A DNA stretch of 64,000 bases, taken from assembly GCA_900491605.1 (NCBI GenBank), contig UESW01004012.1, positions 339,920-403,919 of the forward strand. The letters are read 5' to 3'. Positions 30,601 through 40,098 of this stretch are shown in pieces; within the stretch, counting starts at the first letter, position 1, and each line of letters starts with the position of its first letter. Position numbers and translations under genes: made by a program. This stretch comes from Calamus simplicifolius (Eukaryota > Streptophyta > Magnoliopsida > Arecales > Arecaceae). The notes beneath the pieces were generated by a model that made no database searches, was not told the origin of the DNA, and worked only from the letters and a program-made list of their open reading frames with translations.

Positions 30601-31703
30601 GAGGTGAGATTCTGTTTTCCTATCTCCCATGGTAGAGGGAAGAAACTTCCTCCTAGTCTTCTGAATTTCTCATTTTTCCTAGTTTTAATAATAACATTTG
30701 CATGGTTCACAGTATCTGTTTGAATCCACAAATGATGTCGGTGTTTTGCCATGTGGCCACACCATTCATGTGCACTGTTTGAAGGAAATGCAGCAGCACT
30801 TACAGTATGTTCAATGTTCCTTTTTTGCTGTGTTACTTTATTTCCCATGCCATTTTTGCAGTTCTGCAATTTCTAACTAAAGAAAATGCTTCAGGTATGC
30901 ATGCCCCCTCTGTTCCAAGTCTGTGTGTGATATGTCAAGAGTATGGGAAAAATTAGACATTGAGATAGCAGCTACACCAATGCCCGAATCTTACCATAAC
31001 AAAATGGTTAGTTTTCACTACTCTGATATATATAATGAACTCATATTCTTAAGGCCATGCTCATTATAAAATCTTTAGTTTTTCACATAGAGGCTTCAGG
31101 ATGATTGTTTGTGCTATTCATTTATATACATATATTTATGGATTTTCCATCATAACTACACACCATTGCGGGCATTTTCAACAATTGTACAGTATAACTT
31201 ATATGTATTGAATTGCTTACACAATTGGAGTGGAAAAGGATCTTCTAAACAAATTTGTCAATATGTGGGCTTTGTTTTAATTTTGAGGTCTGGAAGTTTG
31301 TTGCTGTGGTCAGTCATATGTTAATTTCTTGCTTTGAGATTGTTGCTGTGGTCAGTCATATGTTAATTTCTTGCTTTTGAGATTTGTCATACTTGAGATA
31401 TTCAGCTTACATATATATGGCTTGATCTAGCTTTTGAGACCTGTTATACTGTATGGTGACACAAGTGGCTGGTTCTAGCTTTGGAGATTCTCCTGAGGTT
31501 TTTAGTTTATATTGTTGTAGGTCACTCTTGTATGACCTTATCTGCTTAAGTTATACTACCTATGCCCTAACTGATGGAAATGTTGGTAAGTGCAGCAGGT
31601 CCACATCCTATGCAACGACTGTGGAGCAACCTCACTTGTCCAATTCCATATAATTGCTCAAAAATGCCTCCACTGCAAATCTTACAATACTCGCCAGAGT
31701 TGA
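27684..31703 (+). CDS. CHY zinc finger and RING E3 ubiquitin ligase (RZFP34/MIEL1/CHYR1 family), 11 coding exons
   Basis: Exons: 27684-27877, 28115-28202, 29011-29070, 29170-29202, 29443-29520, 29650-29693, 29803-29843, 30521-30603, 30713-30804, 30895-31006, 31599-31703. They sum to 930 nt, an open frame of 309 residues. Residues about 64-135 are the CHY zinc finger (HGCSHYQRRCRI, CCNEIFDCRHCHNEA). About 126-185 is the CTCHY zinc-binding region (CINCGACMGKYFCETCK, YHCSGCGICRIGGRKNFFHC). 202-244 is a RING-H2 (CPVC...LPCGHTIHVHC...CPLC). 276-309 is the C-terminal zinc ribbon (CNDCGA...KCLHCKSYNTRQ). Family members pass ubiquitin from an E2 to targets in nucleus or cytoplasm and act in stress and ABA responses. 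All zinc ligands seen are present, so the gene looks functional. Intron 4 has a GC donor. The family assignment is secure; the exact orthologue is not. Confidence 0.93.
29203..29442 (+). other. Intron 4 with a GC-AG boundary
   Basis: The exon ends GAACAACAG and is followed by GCGAGG. The acceptor is GACAACAG|GTTCAG. The reading frame (TEQQ|VQQVCINC) requires this junction, and no GT donor nearby keeps the frame. GC-AG introns make up about 1 percent of plant introns. Confidence 0.75.
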
Positions 31704-32219
31704 ACTCATGATATATCTGAAGTTTCAAAACTCTGGATTTTGTCTGCCAGAGCAAATAATCAAGCTGGTGGGTAGCAGGGGATGAGAGCCGCCTTCGTTG
31801 CCCTTGCCTCACATTTCCCCTCTGCCACATAGACAAGGAAACAGCTTTCGTCACGTTGTACTGGGAATGAGTTCATAAATTTCGGTTCTTGTTTGATAGC
31901 TGATGGGGCAACCTGGTTTTGTGCCCGGGATATGACGTTCGCAAGTTAAAATGTCTGCCCACTTAAGCTTGTTGAAACTAACAGAAGTCTTCTTGTTTTT
32001 GCCTCGGTGGTTTTATGCGTTAGTAGCTTGGAATATTTTTCCTTTTCAGCTGGAGTGCAAGCTCATTTGGGTCATGTTCAATTAGTTGAAATCTGACTCA
32101 ATGTCTAGCCTTCAGATCATCTAGGATATTTTGTTACCATATATGGCTGGCCGTTGTTGTTGCTTGTCTATCATTTGACTTCTGCATCCGACGGGCGATA
32201 TTGAGATTTTTTTTCTTCT
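31704..32219 (+). other. 3' UTR and downstream flank of the E3 ligase gene
   Basis: No further exon or gene is visible. The 3' UTR must lie here, but I see no strong AATAAA close to the stop, so the polyadenylation site is not assigned. Confidence 0.5.
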
Positions 32220-32515
32220 AAACGTCATAGTTATTATATTATTATAATAAAATGTTATATTATTAAATTATATTATATTAATATAAAAATGATATTAAAT
32301 GGTTTTTTTTTGGGGGCATTTTGGTTTCTAAATCACAGCTCAAGATTATGGTCCTGAGATAATCTTGGATATCTGTCCTATTTAGTATGAGTGTGGTCAA
32401 TAAATATTTTATTATATTATTATAATACAATATTATATTATTAAATTATATTATAAATAAAATGATATTAGATGGTTATTTATGGTTATTTTGGTTTTTA
32501 AATCAAGATTATGGA
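32220..32515. repeat. AT-rich direct duplication, period about 185 bp
   Basis: The block TTATTATATTATTATAATA..ATTATATTATTAAATTATATTA..AAATGATATTA.ATGG, followed by TTTTGGTTT.TAAATCA..CAAGATTATGG, occurs at about 32230-32352 and again at about 32408-32515. It is probably a duplicated or tandem piece of an AT-rich transposon remnant of unknown family. Confidence 0.7.
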
Positions 32516-32764
32516 TAATGAGTTGTGCAATGATTTTAGAGAAAGAAATAATTTAAAATCCTTATTGATACAATCAAATGCATCAATACTAATTCATCAT
32601 CTTCGTCTAAATTGCTAGGAATTTTGAGATGACCTGTATCAAACACTTTTGAATGCCCTTAAAAGATTTTCAACTAACCCTATCAATATCCCAAAATGTT
32701 TATTGAATAATTCTTTCTTTTGAAATTTTTTAGAAAAGAAAATCTATGTTTTCATTTACAACTC

Positions 32765-32987
32765 AATTACTCAACTCATCTAAGCTTTTTTTTTTTTCAA
32801 CTACATGGGGTTCGTTACATGAATATGCTCCCTTCACTTTGCTCTATTTAGGATTAAGTCGACTTTGTTGTATATATTTAAACCATTGTAATCGGTTTTC
32901 TCTCATTTTATCTTTAATTAGGGCTATTTCTATCATTTCTCGTATATGTTTATTTTTAATTCTATCCTTTATAATTTTATCATGATT
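32765..32987 (-). mobile_element. L1-type LINE remnant, part 1 (antisense)
   Basis: CTCATCTAAGC...CAACTACATGGGGTTCGTTACATGAAT, followed by CTCTCATTTTATCTTTAATTAGGG, resembles the antisense of the C-terminal part of a plant L1 reverse transcriptase region that is common in plant genomes. The match is from memory of that repeat, not from a search. The rest of the LINE continues at 33425-33718 and 52643-52900. Confidence 0.5.
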
Positions 32988-33424
32988 TCAAAAATTGGAT
33001 CGGATCGACTGATCAAACTAGTCCAATTAAAAATTGATCATCAGTCAAGTCTGATTTTATTATTAAAGTTGACTTATATGATCTGATGAAAACCAAAAAA
33101 ATCGATTGAATCGATCCGGGTTTCGAAGAATCGATCCAATCCTAGTTTTTAGACTTTTAGTTTTAATAAATGAAATTAGGGTTGGTTTTTTTTAGGTTTC
33201 TAATTTTTCATTTGGATTGATATTTATATTTTATTATTTTTATATTATTAAATTAAATTAATTATGATATCAATTAGTTCAACTAAATCACTTTATTCGG
33301 TCAAATTGATTTACCCATGACCCAAATGTCAAGCCGTGGTTGATTTGGTTTTCAAAATATTAGGTTTTATTATATATTCATTTCAACATACGCATTTATG
33401 TTACACTTAAATTTATTTATATAT
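32988..33424. other. Unidentified AT-rich insert in the LINE remnant
   Basis: It separates two LINE blocks that are close together in typical copies. It contains repeated GATCGA(T/C)/ATCGATT-type motifs (TTGGATCGGATCGACTGATC, AATCGATTGAATCGATCC). No terminal repeats or coding sequence can be assigned. Confidence 0.35.
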
Positions 33425-33718
33425 TATTTCAATATTACCTAATACTCTATTTCATATAGCATAACTAGCTTAATCACGATTTTATAAATTTTTATTTTAA
33501 TTTTAATGAAATACATCGATCATACAATACTTCCAATGCATTCCTTCACTTAATCCATTCTGTTTTAACTCTATGATTCACATTTTTACCTATTTCACCT
33601 TCTTGCTGGATAATTGATCTTAAATACCTAAATTCTTCACTCCTTGATATTGTTTGGCTTGCAATCTTTCACTGTTTCTTCATTTGCATTTCTATTTCTA
33701 CTAAAATTACATTTCATG
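33425..33718 (-). mobile_element. L1-type LINE remnant, part 2 (antisense)
   Basis: AATACATCGATCATACAATACTTCCAATGCATTCC through ATTTCTACTAAAATTACATTTCATG resembles an antisense plant L1 RT segment. It breaks at the TCATG duplication of element C and resumes after element C at 52643 with TCATGTATTAAGTTTTAG. Confidence 0.6.
33714..33718. repeat. Target site duplication of element C (TCATG), left copy
   Basis: TCATG precedes the LTR start TGATGCGGGG. The same bases follow the other LTR end at 52643-52647, and the LINE sequence reads across the two copies. Confidence 0.85.
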
Positions 33719-33834
33719 TGATGCGGGGTAAAATCGTCACCGCATCGGTATTAGTGTACGTAGCAAAAGGGAAGGATCATTTTTGACTTTTGATCCACTA
33801 GCAGCCATATCCAGAAAAAGATAAAATATAATCG

Positions 33835-34000
33835 AGCTAACTTCATGCCTCGGTAAGATCAAGCTATCTCCATACCTCGGCAAGTCCGAATTATTTTCAT
33901 ACCTCGATAGGATCGAGCTACCTTTGTGCCTCGGCAAGACCGAGCCACCTCCATACCTCGATAGGATCGAGCTATCTTCGTATCTCAGCAGGACCAAGGA
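33835..34000. repeat. 27-bp hairpin minisatellite in element C 5' LTR
   Basis: CCTCGG/CCTCGA units start at 33848, 33875, 33902, 33929 and 33956, a strict 27-bp period. The better units contain CTCGGCAAGACCGAG, a hairpin with the same CTCGG/CCGAG stem as the element A arrays. Confidence 0.88.
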
Positions 34001-34406
34001 ACTCTTCTTTTTGACTTAGGCACCCTCATCACCTTGAGCTCCACCGAGGATTGTAGAAGATGAACCACCCTAATCACACGAATCTCATAACAATTTTCCT
34101 AAAACGGAAACGATGAGCCAAATATGACCCTCTGACCATAATCAACAAAATTTTAAATCCCCGATCAGCTGGCAAGATTCCAATCACATCGGCTCCCAAC
34201 ACCCTGGAAAGGAAATAAAGACTAAATATGGCATAATGCCCATGAATAACTGAATCGTGGAGCGCCAATCAGCCATCAATCCTCTTAACCGCAAAGATTC
34301 GAATCTTAACGGTCTTGTAACTAATCAGATTCGAATCATACCAACTCTTAACTTCCTAAAATGAGTCCAAGAAATCAGGTAACAACTTGCCATCATTTAA
34401 GTGGTC

Positions 34407-34414
34407 TATAAATA
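34407..34414 (+). promoter_or_regulatory. TATA box in element C 5' LTR
   Basis: GGTCTATAAATACCATG. The equivalent site in the 3' LTR is 52352-52359. Confidence 0.6.
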
Positions 34415-34614
34415 CCATGTCTTAAGATCCATTTAGGTATTCGCAAACTAAATCTAAGAAGGCGTCGGAGGGTCTTCCGTAGGGACCACCCTCAACCACC
34501 CTCAATGCTTCCTGCATCGAGACTGTCTTGTAGGTCCAACCGGACGAAAGATCACCATCTTGATCATGACGTGCATCGCCTCCAAGCCGGAGAACGAAAT
34601 TCCGCAACAACAAA

Positions 34615-34632
34615 TTGGCGCTAGAGGAAGGG
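34615..34632 (+). other. Primer binding site of element C
   Basis: TTGGCGCTAGAGGAAGGG begins two bases after the LTR. It matches the site of element A except for one base. Confidence 0.75.
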
Positions 34633-35929
34633 CGTTAAGTCTTGTTAAACTTGAAATCAAGGAGACAAAGTTCTTGATAAAGAAGGAAAATCTCTCAATG
34701 GCCAAACAAAAAAGAGCAACCTCAAATGCTCCTGATCAGACCTCCCAAAGGCCTAATCCTGCAAACAATATAGCGCCCTCATCGCCATCGCCGATCGAAA
34801 CTCCCCCACCGTCGGTAGATCCAGTCACTCAGGATTAGTTCGCCATGCTGGTCCAACAGGTCTATGATGCAAGGGTTCCATAGAGTCCCTCCTCTAATTG
34901 TACCAGCTCAATGGCTCCCTGATGGAGTCACTGCCCCTATTCCGCCGGTTGCTCCTTCCCCTAACTCACTCGAGGCCACGAGCCTCCCCCGATGGATCGG
35001 ACATGAAGAGGTGGAATCGCCACTGCAAAAGGCCAGGGATCTACCTAGATTCCATCGAGCTCATTCCTTGTCCCTAGTGTTCTCTCGCCATGACTCGACG
35101 CCGCGATCGCGATCCCTTTCTCCTACTCTTCGGGATAATAAGGTGCATCGGCAACTCCAAGGGAAGCCCTGAGAGGTGCATCAGGAGCTAGATGTTGTCA
35201 AGTAGACATCCTATCCTCAGTCCAAGAAGGAGCAAGGAATCCCCTTCACAGAGAGGATCATGTAGGAGGTGATTCCGTCCCATGTCAAGCTCCCTGCTAT
35301 GGAGCCATATCATGGGACCACCGACCTTGATGATCACTTGAGTAGCTTTCAATCCATCATGATGTTCCATGAAGCGTCATATGTGATTTTGTGCTGAGCT
35401 TTTCCTTTCACCCTTAGGGGATATGCCAGAACTTGGTTTAATGGCCTGAAGCCAAACTCCGTTAACTCCTTTAACGAGCTGAGTCGATTGTTCATCGCCA
35501 GTTTGTCAGCAGCCACCGTCATCGAAGAAGATCCGACTCCCTCTCTGAAGTTAAGCAGCGAGAGGGGGAGTCTTTGAGAAGTTTTCTTGGCCGTTTTAAC
35601 ATGATCATGTTAGAAGTTGATCACCTCAATCATGAGGTGGCCATGTCTGCCCTAATAGATGGAGTATCGAAGGAGGGGGACTTCTACTTAGCTATGAAGG
35701 TCAACTATTCGAAGAACCTCTTTGACATAATGGCCCTAGCAGATAAATATGCCAGGGTCAAGGAATCGAGAAGGTCGGCCTGAGCCGAGCAATCCAAAAA
35801 GGAGAAGAAAAGCTTGAAGAAGAACCAGCCCCCTCGCCCTGCAAGCCCGCCTCGCCGCTAAAGAGTTCCTCTTCCCTCGTCGAGAGATCATACCAAAATT
35901 CTGGCATGGAGGTTCAATCAATTCACCTC

Positions 35930-37947
35930 TGTTGACCTCATATTGAATTTTAATGAAATATAAAATAATTAAGTATTATACTAATATCACTCTATCAAGT
36001 TTAATCTATTTTAGGTTACTCATCATAAAATCATACACTTCCTCTAGCCCAAGGTATATTGTGATTTGAAATGAAAGATATTACAGGTATTGTATAAATA
36101 TGCTTGTAGTGATTATAATATTCTTCAATGAACTTAAGTTTTATAGGCATTGGACAATTTTCATAAGTTTTATGTTTGAACGGTTCATTCGACAAAATGA
36201 CTTTCAAGTTTAATTATATTTGCATTGTCTTGAACTGGATTCAATTATCTTACAAGTTCTTATTTATAACTATATGATATTTTGAATGTCTGCCAAAGAA
36301 ATCTTTAAAGGATATTTATTCGATGTCGGATTCTGTCTTTATCAATTATTTATTGCCTTCGGTTGGATGCCTGTTGCTTGAATCTTGGTAAGCCTATTTC
36401 TATATTGGCTTGACAATCATTGTTGCCTTCCGGATTGGATATGTGATGCTTATTTTGGCATACTAGTCTTTATGTTGGAATGTCAATTTGTTTGCCTTCT
36501 TGTGTAGCTTCTTGGCTCTAAACTTTGGTGTGCCGGTTTCTATGCTGGCATGCCAATTTTATTTGGTTCTCAGTTGGTTCCTTGATGCTTGTTTTTGGCA
36601 TGCTAGTTGATGGGTTGGTATGCTAATTCCCCAAGGCTCTCAGCTGGCATCTTCCTTGTTCAAAATTGGAATACCAATTTTGGTTTATGGCTTGCCGAAT
36701 TTTGAGATCTCTCAGCTTGCTTCCTATGATCAAAAGATTGGAATGCCAACTTTATTCATTATCTTGTCAGTTTATTGATGCTCTCGGCTGATTTTTTCTA
36801 CATACAAACTTGGCATGCTCTGGCGGATTTTGGATTGGCATTTCAAAAGATTGAAGTGCCAACTTTATTCATTGGCTTGCTGGTTTCTTTTTGCATAAAA
36901 TACTAGGCTGTCGGTTCTCATAACTAGTCTGGCGGATTTCAAATCTAGGCTGCCGGTTTTTGGATTGGCATGCTACTTTTCCATTTGACTTACCGTTTTA
37001 TCAATTGAGATGCAATTCTGTTTGGAATTTTTTAGACTCTTGCTGGCTGGTTCTTGTTCTGATTTTTCAGTTCATTAATTCCATTGTTGGAGCTTTTTTG
37101 ATTCTTCACTTGGGCATCTAATCTCTAGAGTTAGGCAACCAGATTTTAATCTTGGATGGCTGGACTCCTTAGCTAAGCCTATATTTTTCTGTGTTGGTTA
37201 TATATTAAGCTCTTGAACAGTGATTTAAGAGCAGAAAAAGAAAGAGAAAAGAAAACGAAAAGAATGGAAAAATAGAGAAGAAAAATCAGTGAAAATATTG
37301 TGAGATATATTATTTGAAAGAGAGATTTATTAGAAGTGTATTGGAGTGTTGCATTGATTGTTTCAAGCCATCAAAGTTCATTCATTGCTGATTCTTGAAG
37401 TGGTGATAAAGCTCCAACAACCCTCTTGAAGAGCATTCAAGCTTCGTCAAAGGCTTCATTATTGTTTCGGCATGCTCAAAGGAAGAAGCCATCTTGAGAA
37501 GTGTTCTTCAATATTTGCTAAGTATTTTTTGTTGAATATCTGCTCATTTCTAGGAGCTTATTGTATTAAACTTGTCATTATTGTGCTTGATCTTGTAAGG
37601 CTCGCTTGTGTCCGTAAACAAGTGTGCTAGCTTGGAAGGCTAGTGCGTAAGGTTTCTTTATACCCATAAATAAGAAGGCTAGTCCGGAAGGCTAGTGTTT
37701 AAGGCTTGCTTATGCTCGTAAATAAGTTTGCTAGCTAGATAAGCTAGTGGTGATAGTGGAATACTCAAGGTGTTCTTGGGGAGTGGATGTAGGTGCAGGA
37801 TTGGCACCGAACCACTATAAATCTACACAGCACTACACTTAGTTTATTTGGAAAAAATATTTAAGTGCACATACTTGCTAGATAGTTAATTAAATCCTTG
37901 AGAAACCCAATTCATCCTTCCTCTTGGGTTGCTATATCTGGGCAACA
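35930..37947 (+). repeat. Solo Sirevirus-like LTR inside element C gag (2018 bp)
   Basis: It starts TGTTGACCTCATATTGA and ends ATATCTGGGCAACA, the reverse-complement ends of the D1/D2 LTRs, so it lies in plus orientation. The flanks are ACCTC (35925-35929) and ACCCC (37948-37952), a 5-bp duplication with one change. Removing the LTR restores the gag reading frame. No internal sequence remains, so it is a solo LTR left by LTR-LTR recombination. It has its own palindrome family (TTGGCATGCCAA type, 36350-37100) and the conserved U5-side motif near 37770-37825. Confidence 0.9.
36350..37120. repeat. Palindromic repeat cluster in the solo LTR
   Basis: There are many scattered copies of a motif around TTGGCATGCCAA / TTGGAATGCCAA / GGCATGCTAG separated by 30-60 bp. 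They occupy the same LTR position as the AGTTAGCT..AGCTAACT cluster in D1 but have a different sequence. Confidence 0.75.
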
Positions 37948-38225
37948 ACCCCGCTGACCACACCGCAGGCACAAATCTTGATGGAGATCGAGCGGCAACT
38001 CCTCCCGACCTTCAGACACTTGTTCGACCTACCTCGGCTCTTCAGGGGGGAATTCTTCAACAAGAGGCTCCTCCCGTATCTCAGCATCTCCCTCGACCTC
38101 CCTTGTCTCCTCAACAGGAGATCCTTGAATTGAAAGTTCTCCTCCATGAGTTGGGGGAGCCTCTAGGCTCTCAACCCTCTCGTAAGGAAGTTCCTTATCC
38201 TTGGGCAGGGGAATCTCATGACTAG

Positions 38226-39309
38226 GTGGTGGCGTTCCATCAGAATAATACTACACCACCATCATTTGTGAGCTGGAAGCTCTATCGATCTCCTCTCCCA
38301 ATCCCTCTTTGACCACCGGTCTCTCCTCCGGTGGAACTGACTTTTCCTTCTCCTTTGCCGCCAATGCTTCCTTTTTCCTTTTCATCGGCATGGAAGACTG
38401 CCGACCAATCTTAACTTTCTTTACCTCCCTTGGGCTCGACTTAGGGCGATAGGGTTTCTTCTTAAGCCTGTGCCTTTTCTTGGAAACATGCTTCCTAGGA
38501 TGCTTGACTAACACATCCCTTAGCTAGGCTCCAAACCTCGATCTCTCAGCTGCAAATGCAGTGGAGAAAAAAAAATTTAGTCAATCAAGAACCGTTATGG
38601 TCTGTTCAACAAAGAGAAGAAATGAAACTCACCTCGAGGATCAAGAGGGCTGAGCCTGACATTGTACAAGGCATCGTGGGCCAAGAGAACACTGATTGGC
38701 AACACTTGGCCACTATGGAGAATAGCGAGGTCTTCTTCTTCTCTCCTCGTCAATGTTGAGCGCTTGTTCATATCCTTGAGGCAGTTTCCCCAAACCGAGG
38801 AAAACCAAACCCGACGTTCCCCTTGGCAATAAACAATCGGGACTTCCATCCCTTTATGGAAGATGAAGTCTCTGATATCATTTTGAATGATCTTCGGGAT
38901 CCGATGAAGGGCCACTTCGAACTCTTTTCGAAGATGAGGTTGTAACAAACCTGGAATAGGGTCACCGTCACCCCAATGAGAGTACACATGGAGATGAACA
39001 TGATGATATGATGCTAGCTATTCGGAGTTACCATCGTCGGACAAATTCTGTAGAATCTCATTATTTTTCTCACCATTGGATAAATGGGAAACCTAAGACC
39101 TGCCCACAGACTTTCTTCGTAGAAGAAAGTTTCGGTCTCCAACTGCTCCGTACCCTCTGCTCAGACTCTGGCACTCGTAACCAAATATCCTGAGGAAGCC
39201 AATACCTCTGACGAATCTTCTCCAAATCCTCCGAGGTCATCATCGTGGCAAAATTACTTGAGCGTTCCATGTTTCCGAGGTGAACAAAGGAGACTCTAAT
39301 CAGAAGCAT
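38226..39309 (-). pseudogene. Element C antisense Transposase_28-like gene (decayed)
   Basis: On the minus strand, from 39309: DLEKIRQRYWLPQDIWLRVP, then FISMCTL..TLFQVCYNLIF, SSIKGWKSRLFIAKGNVGFGF, LSPLDPRGEFHFF (followed by a probable intron) and a Lys-rich stretch to 38251. These blocks match the antisense gene of element A in the same order. It is broken by several frameshifts and is shorter than the A copy. It shows that the antisense gene is a heritable part of this element family. Confidence 0.75.
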
Positions 39310-39686
39310 AGGGTTTCTGATAGAGGGATCTCTGAGGAAAGAAACAAGAAGAAAGCATAACAGGGAAAAGTGCTTCCCTACTCTCTTTAAACCACCTTGA
39401 CAGAAAGATGTGATATTGTTAGCAAGAATCCCCAGGCATCCAAACTGTCAACCCAAATATTGTGACTGCAAGAGCTTGCCACATGTGATTCCACCAACCA
39501 TCGTTCGCAGAGAACGAAGGGTTTTGCCTCGTCCGCCTAAAAGAAATGATGGAATGATGACGTGGCATTTATTAGGTCATCATGATGTGCCTCTACAAAT
39601 TTAAATCCCTCCAACCAAATCGAGCAGTTTGAAACTCTACTCTCTATGCTCAAACCTACACTTCGAACTAGGGAGTGGGAGACATG
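39310..39686 (+). other. Element C 3' internal end with polypurine tract
   Basis: No gene is present. AGGGAGTGGGAGACATG (39670-39686) is the purine-rich tract directly before the 3' LTR on the plus strand. This confirms that the element reads left to right. Confidence 0.65.
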
Positions 39687-40098
39687 CGATGCAGGATAAA
39701 ATTGTTACTGCATCGATATTAGTGTACGTGGCAAAAGGAAAGGATCATTTTTGACTTTTGACCCACTAGCAGCCATATCCAGAAAAAGATAAAATGTAAT
39801 CGAGCTACCTTCGCACCTTGGTAAGACCGAGCTGTCTCCATACCTCGGCAAGATCGAATTATCCCCATACCTTGGCAGAACCGAGCTAACTTTGTGCCTC
39901 AAGAGGACCGAGCCACGTCCATACTTTGGCAAGAACGAGCTATCTCCATATCTTGGCAGGACCGGGGAACTCTTCTTTTAGACTCAGGCACCCTCATCAC
40001 CTTGAGTTCCATCAAGGATTGTGGAAGATGAACCACCCCAATCATACGAATCTCATAATAATCTTTCTAAAATGGGGTCGAGGAGCCAAATATGACCC
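39687..40098 (+). repeat. Element C 3' LTR, first part
   Basis: It starts CGATGCAGGATAAAATTG (TG changed to CG) and matches the 5' LTR, with its own hairpin array at 39800-39965. It is interrupted at the GACCC target site by D1. The second part is 52076-52642. Confidence 0.9.
40094..40098. repeat. Target site duplication of D1 (GACCC), left copy
   Basis: It is identical to 52071-52075. Joining the flanks restores TATGACCCTTTGACCATAATC, which matches the uninterrupted LTR of element C at about 34124. Confidence 0.93.

Larger units (their letters stand above)
33719..34612 (+). repeat. Element C 5' LTR (894 bp)
   Basis: TGATGCGGGG...GCAACAACA. It contains a 27-bp hairpin array (33835-34000), TATAAATA at 34407-34414 and ends two bases before the primer site. 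It matches 39687-40098 joined to 52076-52642. Confidence 0.9.
34698..38225 (+). pseudogene. Element C gag, interrupted by a solo LTR
   Basis: It begins MAKQKRATSNAPDQ and continues through stops and shifts to the gag core: GYARTWFNGLKPNSVNSFNE at about 35410, SLRSFLGRFNMIMLEVDHLNHE at 35570, and IMALADKYARVKESRR. The C-terminal RFNQFT is cut at 35929 by the solo LTR, and after the LTR PLTTPQAQILMEIERQL resumes at 37953, matching YTPLTMPRAQILMEIERQL of element A. Downstream (38000-38225) the sequence is proline-rich and no zinc knuckle or protease follows. Confidence 0.85.

Noticed and set aside
34560..35172. Independent small host genes at the start of element C's internal region
   Set aside because: The position directly after the primer site and similarity to the start of element A gag identify it as decayed gag.
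37600..37800. Tandem GGAAGGCTAGTG..GTAAATAAG repeats as a separate satellite
   Set aside because: They are the LTR-internal repeats seen in reverse in D1 and D2 (CTAGCC..CCGGCTAGTCCTCTTG) and belong to the solo LTR.
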